45,148 nt of DNA from Candidatus Thiodiazotropha sp. (ex Epidulcina cf. delphinae) (GTDB lineage: Bacteria > Pseudomonadota > Gammaproteobacteria > Chromatiales > Chromatiaceae). Below, in pieces: positions 1 through 7,106 of this stretch. Every line of letters begins with the position of its first letter. The stretch's first letter is position 1. The notes under the pieces were generated by a model. The model was not told the origin of the DNA and did not search any database. It saw nothing but the letters and a program-made list of their open reading frames with translations. Both the position numbers and the translations under genes were made by a program. The DNA is taken from contig JAHXHR010000002.1 in assembly GCA_025656505.1 (NCBI GenBank), positions 1-45,148 on the forward strand, read 5' to 3'.

Positions 1-154
1 GATAACCAATCTACCAGGAGTTTTCACTGATCCAGATCTAGTAATAGTGAAAATAATCAGTGGGTTAGGGTTTATGGACGGACACTATCTAATTTACAGT
101 CTCGCTTTACTCGCCGGCCTGCTCCACTCAAGCTGGTAACGAAAATTCCACTAA

Positions 155-937
155 TTATTTATCCGTCAATTTCGCATAGAGACCGGTCACCTCGTTCATT
201 GTACTCATGATCTTATCCGTAGTGACAAATACGGTCACTGGAAGACCCCCTTGCTTTACGTCCAAGAAGAATCCCTTAACTACGTTCCACAGTCTCTGGA
301 TACGGTTTAGTTGATAGTTGATGCGCTTGGTATTCCGCTTCTCTGCACGCAGTTGTTTGAGGGCTTCATCGAACTCAGCAACCGCTTTTTCCAATTGATA
401 GACAGAGTTGTCGTCACGAAAACCCGTCTGGAAGAGCGCGTAGTATTTGGCGATACGCTGCGACAACATCCGTTGTCTGCCGGAAATGTTGACGATCTGA
501 TCTTTTTTTGTTTTCGACATACTCTCCAGCTTCAATACCACGCTGTGGCTGGTTTCCAGCAAGGTTTCACTGAGATCGAGCATCTGGACCCCATTGTCCA
601 TGCTGAAGGGCCGAATCGCGATCGTGGCATATTCATCGAACACCACATCGATGAACTCCAGTAGCTCTTGAACCCCTTTATCCGGGACTGCCTGTTTCAG
701 TTCGTTATGGCTCTTGCGAAAAAGCAACAGGCTCTCTTCCAACTGTTGTTTGGCTTTGTCGCTACGAACCCGAAGATTGAGAAAAAAGTAGGCCTTGGCG
801 ATCCTTTGCGACAACATCCGTTGCCTGCCTGACTTATCCACCAACTCCGAGAAATTGTCGACAGCATGAGCTTGAGTGAAGGAGAATACGAGAAAGATCG
901 CGGCAATAAAAAGCGAGGTTTTGTTCAGATTTGTCAT
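155..937 (-). CDS. Secreted protein with two PilJ-type (type IV pili methyl-accepting chemotaxis transducer N-terminal) repeats
   Basis: Signal peptide MTNLNKTSLFIAAIFLVFSFTQAHA; SGRQRMLSQRIAK motif occurs twice; no HAMP or signalling domain. Confidence 0.8.
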   Translation of the reverse strand: MTNLNKTSLFIAAIFLVFSFTQAHAVDNFSELVDKSGRQRMLSQRIAKAYFFLNLRVRSDKAKQQLEESLLLFRKSHNELKQAVPDKGVQELLEFIDVVFDEYATIAIRPFSMDNGVQMLDLSETLLETSHSVVLKLESMSKTKKDQIVNISGRQRMLSQRIAKYYALFQTGFRDDNSVYQLEKAVAEFDEALKQLRAEKRNTKRINYQLNRIQRLWNVVKGFFLDVKQGGLPVTVFVTTDKIMSTMNEVTGLYAKLTDK

Positions 938-1242
938 TTCAAGCTACTCTTGAGGAGCGATGTTAACTGGAATCACTTACACATCCACTCGAAATTTGGA
1001 TGGCGCATTTCCCTTTGAGTTCAGGGGGGGAGAGTTATTTCCAATGACCCTTCTGCGGGACAACCCTACTTTAACAGGGTAGCGGTAGGCGGGCGAAAAT
1101 CTTTAGCCCTAAAGGCATGTCATAGCTGACGATTGGTTGGGAATCCCTCCTGGGGATCACTGGAAACAACCTAGCAGGGTTATCCGGAAATTACCAATAC
1201 TGTCCAGACGGTTTTCCCCTGAGGGGGAATCCTCTTGAGGCA

Positions 1243-1911
1243 TCACCCTCGTTCCCTGGCAATACTGCCCAATACATAGGAACAGAGCATCAGTTGCTGA
1301 AAACGGTTCAGGCCACGGAACTCCAGGCCGTGAATGTAGCGTTTCTCTCCCTCCCGATCCGAAATCTCGCGGATATTGCGAATCACTCCCATAACTTTCA
1401 GAATGTCCTCGCCACCACACACCACCAAGGTATGGCGCACCTGGATAACGCTACCCACTTCTCCCAGCTTCCGCCGGTCCATGACCCGCGCCCCAGTGCT
1501 ACTGATGTCGGAAATAATGACCGGCCGCTGCTCTTCTTCCCCGGATGCCCCAGGAGACTTGATGACAATGGCTTGTATCTCCGTGGGTACACGCGGCGCA
1601 TTCCGTACTACGGCACTCTCAACATCCTCGGGGTAAGCGAGATGAAGATGAGGATAGGGCCTAGATGAGACATGCAACACTTGAGAAACGAAACCGAAGA
1701 TGTTGCTCCCCTGCAGCATGCGCACAGTAAAGGCCTGCCCGTCCCGAACGATAATGGGTTTTCCATTCTTGCGGGGGGTGGTAATCACCAGGCTCCGGCC
1801 TGGCAGAAAGCCCACCAGTGTAGCAGCATAGCGGTCCGGATTCTCACTGGGCGACGCAAACTGTAGCTGTAGCACGTCACCTATCTGTAAATGTTTGACG
1901 GTGTCAGGCAA
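1243..1911 (-). CDS. PilZ-domain protein, YcgR-like flagellar brake/c-di-GMP effector
   Basis: N-terminal YcgR-like half (GDVLQLQF...VTTPRKNGKPI) followed by a PilZ-like C-terminal region (RPVIISDISSTGARVM); likely TTG start with GGAG upstream. Confidence 0.75.
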   Translation of the reverse strand: MPDTVKHLQIGDVLQLQFASPSENPDRYAATLVGFLPGRSLVITTPRKNGKPIIVRDGQAFTVRMLQGSNIFGFVSQVLHVSSRPYPHLHLAYPEDVESAVVRNAPRVPTEIQAIVIKSPGASGEEEQRPVIISDISSTGARVMDRRKLGEVGSVIQVRHTLVVCGGEDILKVMGVIRNIREISDREGEKRYIHGLEFRGLNRFQQLMLCSYVLGSIARERG

Positions 1912-1927
1912 AACCCCACTCCATAAT

Positions 1928-2167
1928 CCTAAAAACCGCAGTTGGACAGGGTGAAGTGTGCGCTTGCGGCGGTGCAGGGCAAGGCGCCACGACGCGGAAT
2001 AGTCATGCTATTCCAAGGCGTTGCAACGCAGCCGCCATGCGCCGCCGCAAGCGTGCAATTCACCCCGTAGCATGGTTCACCCGGCAGGTGGATAGGCAAA
2101 TCGAAGTCGATAGTTTGCATATCAGTAGTTTAGTATCAGGATGGAGCGGTCAACTGCGGTTTTTAGG
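1928..2167 (-). mobile_element. MITE-like element, family A copy 1 (240 bp, inverted relative to copies 2 and 3)
   Basis: Terminal inverted repeats CCTAAAAACCGCAGTTG / CAACTGCGGTTTTTAGG; flanking 5-bp duplication ATAAT (1923-1927 and 2168-2172); strong similarity to 3869-4157 and 17589-17877. Confidence 0.88.
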
Positions 2168-2271
2168 ATAATCGGATAGCGTTGTCATATGATGATGCGA
2201 ATTTTCTTTTGTTAACACAAGGCACTGTTATGATTAACCTATCACCTGAGCAAATCATTATCACCTAAACA

Positions 2272-2991
2272 ATGATTTTCCTGCTTGACGACGACCCCAG
2301 TACCCCGTTTCCGGATGTCTCCCTGGCCGAGAGAGAACCGGACGGATTGCTTGCAGTGGGAGGAGACCTCACTCCACAACGGCTGATTCATGCCTATCGA
2401 CAGGGTATCTTCCCCTGGTTCACTGACGGTGAACCGATCCTCTGGTGGTCACCGGATCCACGTACCGTCCTCTACCCGAAATACATCAGGATCAGTCGCA
2501 GTTTACGCAAAACCCTGCGAAAAACGGTCTATCGGGTATCATTCGATCACGATTTCGAGGGTGTTATTCAGGGTTGCGCCGCTCCCAGAGATAAATCCCC
2601 GGGCACTTGGCTCGTACCAGAGATGATCGAAGCCTATCGTCAACAGCACCTGATGGGGATGGCCCATTCGGTCGAGGTCTGGCAGGATAACGATCTGATT
2701 GGCGGACTCTACGGTATGGCCGTCGGCGGCGTCTTCTTCGGCGAATCGATGTTCAGCCGGGAGTCGGACAGCTCCAAAATTGCACTAGTGCATCTCAGCA
2801 GAAAGCTGGCAGACTGGGGATTCAGCATGATCGACTGTCAAGTCTATACAAAACACCTGGCGAGCCTGGGGGCGGAAGAGATTCCACGGACGACCTTTTG
2901 CAGCAATCTCGAGCAGTGGACCCGGTTGCCGGGACGGCCGGGCAGTTGGTCGAGCGAAGGCAAGGTCTACCCCGAAACTGAACGATGTTGA
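2272..2991 (+). CDS. aat: Leucyl/phenylalanyl-tRNA--protein transferase
   Basis: FPDVSLAEREPDGLLAVGGDL, RQGIFPWFTDGEPILWWSPDPR, GGLYGMAVGGVFFGESMFSRESDSSKIAL. Confidence 0.97.
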   Translation: MIFLLDDDPSTPFPDVSLAEREPDGLLAVGGDLTPQRLIHAYRQGIFPWFTDGEPILWWSPDPRTVLYPKYIRISRSLRKTLRKTVYRVSFDHDFEGVIQGCAAPRDKSPGTWLVPEMIEAYRQQHLMGMAHSVEVWQDNDLIGGLYGMAVGGVFFGESMFSRESDSSKIALVHLSRKLADWGFSMIDCQVYTKHLASLGAEEIPRTTFCSNLEQWTRLPGRPGSWSSEGKVYPETERC

Positions 2992-3749
2992 ACGATCCCG
3001 GCTTCGAACAAGAAGGGAGCTATGCGCTCTATATGAGCCCGGTTTACGACTGCTCCTATCTACCTGGGCAAGAGGCCCGCAATCTGTTTCTCGACCCCGC
3101 AGCCAAAGTCACCCCGGAACTCTATCAGCAACTGATCAGTCGGGGGTTCCGCCGCAGTGGTTGCTATCTTTACCAACCCGCTTGCCCACACTGCAATAGC
3201 TGCATTTCATTGCGTATTCCGACAAAGGATTTCAAAGCATCCCGCAGCCAGCGACGCAATTGGAAACGCAACCTAGACCTCTATCAGGTAGAGCCGGGGC
3301 CTGCCGGATTCAATGACGAACATTATCATCTCTACAAGCTCTATCTGTTGCAGCGTCACCCGAACGGTGCTATGGCTTGTAACAGCCCGGGACAATATTC
3401 CCAATTCCTCACCTGTGACTGGGCAAAGACTCAGTTCATCGAATTCCGCAAAGGGGGAAAACTGGCTGCGGTGGCGGTCAGCGATCTACTGCCGAACGGC
3501 ACATCCTCGGTATATACATTCTACGATCCGTCGATGGGACATGAAGGCCTGGGTGTCTTTGCCTTGTTGTGGCAGATCCACCACACCCACGAACTGGGGA
3601 TGGAGTGGATCTATCCCGGATTCTGGATCGAGGCCTGCGAGAAGATGAACTATAAGTCCCGTTTCCGTCCCTTCGAGGCATGGACGGGACAGCAATGGAT
3701 CAGCCATACCAGGCTGAAAGATCCGAACAGTCGCATCCAAATCACATAA
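2985..3749 (+). CDS. bpt: Arginyl-tRNA--protein transferase (bacterial Bpt/Ate type)
   Basis: CSYLPGQEARNLFLDP, CPHCNSCISLRIP, YDPSMGHEGLGVFALLWQI; overlaps aat stop. Confidence 0.95.
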   Translation: MLNDPGFEQEGSYALYMSPVYDCSYLPGQEARNLFLDPAAKVTPELYQQLISRGFRRSGCYLYQPACPHCNSCISLRIPTKDFKASRSQRRNWKRNLDLYQVEPGPAGFNDEHYHLYKLYLLQRHPNGAMACNSPGQYSQFLTCDWAKTQFIEFRKGGKLAAVAVSDLLPNGTSSVYTFYDPSMGHEGLGVFALLWQIHHTHELGMEWIYPGFWIEACEKMNYKSRFRPFEAWTGQQWISHTRLKDPNSRIQIT

Positions 3750-3868
3750 ATGCCTCGTGAGCTTAAACTGGATTCAAGCAGCGATCACCGCCGGTTTCAA
3801 AGCGGACTCATATTCCGCCGGCAACATAGGCCGTCCCGTACGGATATAACAAACCAAACCGGCTTTAA

Positions 3869-4157
3869 CCTAAAAACCGCAGTTAACCGCTCCATTCTGA
3901 TACTAGCCTACTGATAGGCAAACGATTAACTTCGATTTGCCTATTCACCGGTCGGGTGAACCACGCTACGGGGCGAATGGCACGCTTGCGGTGGCGCATG
4001 GCTGCGTTGCAACGCCTTGGAATAGCATGACGATTCCGCGTTGTTGCGCGCCGTGCAGGGATGCACAAGTGTCGCAAGCACAGGGATGTGCAGGAGCGAC
4101 CCTTGCCCTGCACCCCCGCAAGCGCACACTTCACCCCGTCCAACTGCGGTTTTTAGG
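3869..4157 (+). mobile_element. MITE-like element, family A copy 2 (289 bp)
   Basis: Same terminal inverted repeats as copy 1; 5-bp duplication TTTAA (3864-3868 and 4158-4162). Confidence 0.88.
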
Positions 4158-4222
4158 TTTAAGAAAACGAGGGAAGGAAATGCCCCTTAACTGACATCTC
4201 ATGGCGATCGACTGTATGCAAG

Positions 4223-4522
4223 CATAGGCCTACCCTGATTTTCGATCCTGCCACTGGTTACAGCACCTCCCATAACGATGCAGCTTTTAGGTTGAAGGCA
4301 TTGGAGCAAAGGCCGGATACGTTACTGAAATGGAAGAACCTCAATGATACGCTGAAGGAAGTGATCAAAAAGGTCCGAAGGCAAAAGGAACATATACTGA
4401 CCTTCGTCAAACATGAAGGCGCCCCCCACCACCACAACTACGGCGAATACATCATAAAGAAGGGTGTTGTGAAGCGGAAGATGTCCGGTGGCAGCATGGG
4501 TTGCTCACCAGCCTACAAATGA
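4223..4522 (+). pseudogene. C-terminal remnant of a transposase-like DDE protein
   Basis: Open frame HRPTLIFDPATGYSTSHNDAAFRLKALEQRP...HILTFVKHEGAPHHHNYGEYIIKKGVVKRKMSGGS; resembles transposase C-terminal 'TFL.....P.HNN.AE..I' region; no 5' part present. Confidence 0.55.
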
Positions 4523-4910
4523 ACCATGTGTCGGTTATCTTTACACACGATTCCCTGTTGTTGTGGGAATAAATCTATTTTTTCTCCCGCGCTTCCACGA
4601 TGGCCAATCTTCTCTTCCCGCAGGCATGGAAAAAGTAGTGGTTCGGGATGAATGAATTTCCCTGCGAACCGATAGATGTGACGCCTTTCCCAAACGCCCT
4701 GTATAGGGGGGTGTCGATAAGTCTTATACAAGGGTGAACGGGAAGCTCATTCGGCCTGCGCGCATAGCCTGCGAACGGCTATTAAACGCTATGAAACAGT
4801 CCGTTAATCAGCGCCGGATGAAAATACCGAAATGGTGGCATGTGGATTGCCTCTTATCTTTTACGCCAATAACCATTATCGGAGCCGTTAAAGATAAAGC
4901 ATCTTAGTAA

Positions 4911-5158
4911 CTCAAGTTTCGGAGTTCATATTTACATACGAATTCCCTCTAACAGTATGAGATAAATATGAATAATTATGATCTCTACTCTAAAAACACT
5001 GTGTTTTTATGTCAACAATGAATTTGCAGATATTTTGCTTGTGTGTTGGTTTCCCGGCACATTTACGAACACTTGCATATGGCTCCAAATAACGGGTTAC
5101 CGTGCGAAATGCTTAGAAAGCAGTACTTTTTTGCAAATTTTGAACTCCGAAACTTGAG
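4911..5158. mobile_element. AT-rich MITE-like element, family D (about 248 bp)
   Basis: Perfect terminal inverted repeats CTCAAGTTTCGGAGTTC (4911-4927) / GAACTCCGAAACTTGAG (5142-5158); TTAGTAA on both sides (4904-4910 and 5159-5165); no coding content. Confidence 0.8.
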
Positions 5159-5175
5159 TTAGTAAATATAGTCCG

Positions 5176-5604
5176 ATGTTACTTCTTCTCAGTTTAGCGT
5201 CGCCTGGATGTCTCGCCGTTGCCATCAATGAGGTGGCATGAGTGAATTCGGTGCTTGGCTCACCGGTCGTTTCCTATGCCGTCAAGACCGAGAATGTGGA
5301 TTATTTCTCGACGGATGCAGCAAATGTCTTCGCCTTTCTGCTGCAGTCGACTGAGCCCGATTATTATCTGATAAAAAATGCGCGAAGAATTGCGCTGTTT
5401 CAGAACGTCGCCTCTTTGGATTGGGGAGTGTTCGATGCGACGCTTCTGTCCGGTGCTATGAACCCGCCATCCGGTGGCTTTCAGATCAGCCATGTTACGG
5501 AATTGTCGGTGAGTGCTTCAATTCCTGAACCTTCGACCCTGGCGATGATGGGGATAAGTCTGATTGGACTGGGGTTTCGCGGGCGGAAGAAAGTGTTTAG
5601 CTGA
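5176..5604 (+). pseudogene. Decayed PEP-CTERM sorting-domain protein
   Basis: C-terminal IPEPSTLAMMGISLIGLGFRGRKK; in-frame upstream MLLLLSLASPGCLAVAINEVA followed by TGA at 5239-5241, then continuation from GTG 5242. Confidence 0.7.
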
Positions 5605-5640
5605 TTATCATCTGTGGCGTTGAAGGGTGACGAGTTGAAC

Positions 5641-5664
5641 AACCGGCGCTTGCGCCGGTTTTTT
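5641..5664 (+). terminator. Rho-independent terminator
   Basis: AACCGGCGCTTGCGCCGGTT followed by TTTT. Confidence 0.8.
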
Positions 5665-5693
5665 CTGGTGACGCCCTTGTCAGCGCCTATGAA

Positions 5694-5809
5694 CCTAGAA
5701 TCCTCAGTTGACCACTATGCACACGACTCATCATTTTGAAAACACGGGTTTTCTCCGTATTGGGAATACTCACCTGGCGGGTGAGCAGCATTCAACTGAG
5801 GATTCTAGG
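5694..5809. mobile_element. MITE-like element, family B (116 bp)
   Basis: 20-bp perfect inverted repeat AACCTAGAATCCTCAGTTGA (5692-5711) / TCAACTGAGGATTCTAGGTT (5792-5811); termini resemble family A. Confidence 0.75.
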
Positions 5810-5888
5810 TTGAATGTGCAAGGTGCGTCAGCGCAAGAAAAATCGTCTTGTTTCAAGACGGCTGCCGGAACAGTCTATTCCATGGCTT

Positions 5889-7106
5889 TTAATGCCTCGC
5901 CTCGATAGCGATCCCTTCGGCTATCTTGTCGCTGGGATGGACCAGGATGTGCTCTCCGGCGGTGACGCCGCTGAGGATCTCCGCCTCCAGGCCGGTGCGC
6001 CTGCCGATCTTTACCTGGCGTTGCCGGGCCTTGTCCTGCTGCTCCACGAACACCGCCCAATCCTCCCCATCCCGGAACAGGGCGGTGAGGGGCAGCTTGA
6101 GCACCTCATCGCCCTGCCAGAGGACGATCCGCACATCGACCTGATAGCCGTGGGCGATGCGCGACCACTGGGCCTTGGGGCTGGTGAAGTCGATAATCAC
6201 ATTCACCCGCTGCTCTTCGATGCCCAGGGCCGAGACCTTAGTGAAACCAAAGGGCTCCACCCGGCGCACGCTGCCTGACAGGGCTGCCCGGCCGCCCCAG
6301 TTTTCGATGATCACGCTTTGGCCCGGCTCCACCTTGACCGCATCGGAGGAGAGCAGGTCGGCGACGATCTCCAGTTCGCCGGGGTCGCCGATCTCTACCA
6401 GTGGCTCGCCGGCGCTCACCACCCCTTCGCTCTTGTGCAGGATCTTAAGGATGCGTCCGTTCACCGGTGAGTGGATGGCCACGCACTGGCAGTCATCCGA
6501 CGGTTGCCGCGATGCGGCGGGCGAGATCAGTTCGGCCCGCGCCCGTTCCAGCTCGGCCTGGCGCGCTTGACGGGTGGCGAGGGCGGTCTCCAGCGCCGCC
6601 TGGCGGGTCTGCTGGGTGCGTTCGGCCGACTCCAGCTCCCGGGCGGAGATCACCGCCTCCTTACGCAGGCTTTGGGCGCGCTTCAGTTCGCTGAGGGCGA
6701 ACGCCAGCTCCACGTTGGCCTCTTTGACGGTGGCCTCGGCCAGTATCCGGTTGGCCTCGGCGGCGCGGATGTCGGCCCGGGCCTGGGCCTCGCTGCGGGG
6801 GTCGAGCAGGGTCGGGGCGATGGGTTCGATCTCTGCCAGCAGGGTCTCGTTGGCTATCACCGCATCCCCCACCTCGGCATCGATGCGCATCGCCCGGCCG
6901 CTGATCGGCGCTGACAGGACGAATACATCCCGCACCCGGGTCTCTCCCTCCTCATCGACGGTCACCACCAGCTCGCCCGGCGTCAGCGTCAACAGATCCA
7001 CCGCGATCGGCTTGGGGATGAAGGCCCAGATCAGGGCGCCCAGCAGGATCAGGCTCAACAGGCTCCAGAGCAGGATGCGTTTCCAATGTGCATTCATGGC
7101 GTTCAC
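5889..7106 (-). CDS. HlyD-family periplasmic adaptor (membrane fusion) subunit of ABC exporter
   Basis: Single N-terminal TM, coiled coil, barrel-sandwich hybrid 'CVAIHSPVNGRILKILHKSEGVVSAGEPLVEIGDP'. Confidence 0.9.
   Translation of the reverse strand: MNAMNAHWKRILLWSLLSLILLGALIWAFIPKPIAVDLLTLTPGELVVTVDEEGETRVRDVFVLSAPISGRAMRIDAEVGDAVIANETLLAEIEPIAPTLLDPRSEAQARADIRAAEANRILAEATVKEANVELAFALSELKRAQSLRKEAVISARELESAERTQQTRQAALETALATRQARQAELERARAELISPAASRQPSDDCQCVAIHSPVNGRILKILHKSEGVVSAGEPLVEIGDPGELEIVADLLSSDAVKVEPGQSVIIENWGGRAALSGSVRRVEPFGFTKVSALGIEEQRVNVIIDFTSPKAQWSRIAHGYQVDVRIVLWQGDEVLKLPLTALFRDGEDWAVFVEQQDKARQRQVKIGRRTGLEAEILSGVTAGEHILVHPSDKIAEGIAIEARH

Noticed and set aside
1010-1130. Possible c-di-GMP (GEMM) riboswitch near a PilZ/PilJ locus
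   Set aside because: No GCAAAGC-type GEMM signature or tetraloop-receptor arrangement on either strand.
3750-3911. Small ORF MPRELKLDSSSDHRRFQ... right after bpt
   Set aside because: Runs into the family A repeat and ends inside it; no Shine-Dalgarno or recognisable similarity.
3883-4143. Repeated small ORF MDGVKCALAGVQGKGRSC... seen at 3883-4143, 17549-17863 and 21615-22403
   Set aside because: It lies on the antisense of the family A repeat (shared right end GGACGGGGTGAAGTGTGCGC...). Recurrence reflects the repeat, not a protein family; the reading continues into unrelated flanks.
4513-4731. 72-aa minus-strand ORF near the transposase remnant
   Set aside because: No recognisable motif and no supporting ribosome-binding site; treated as chance.
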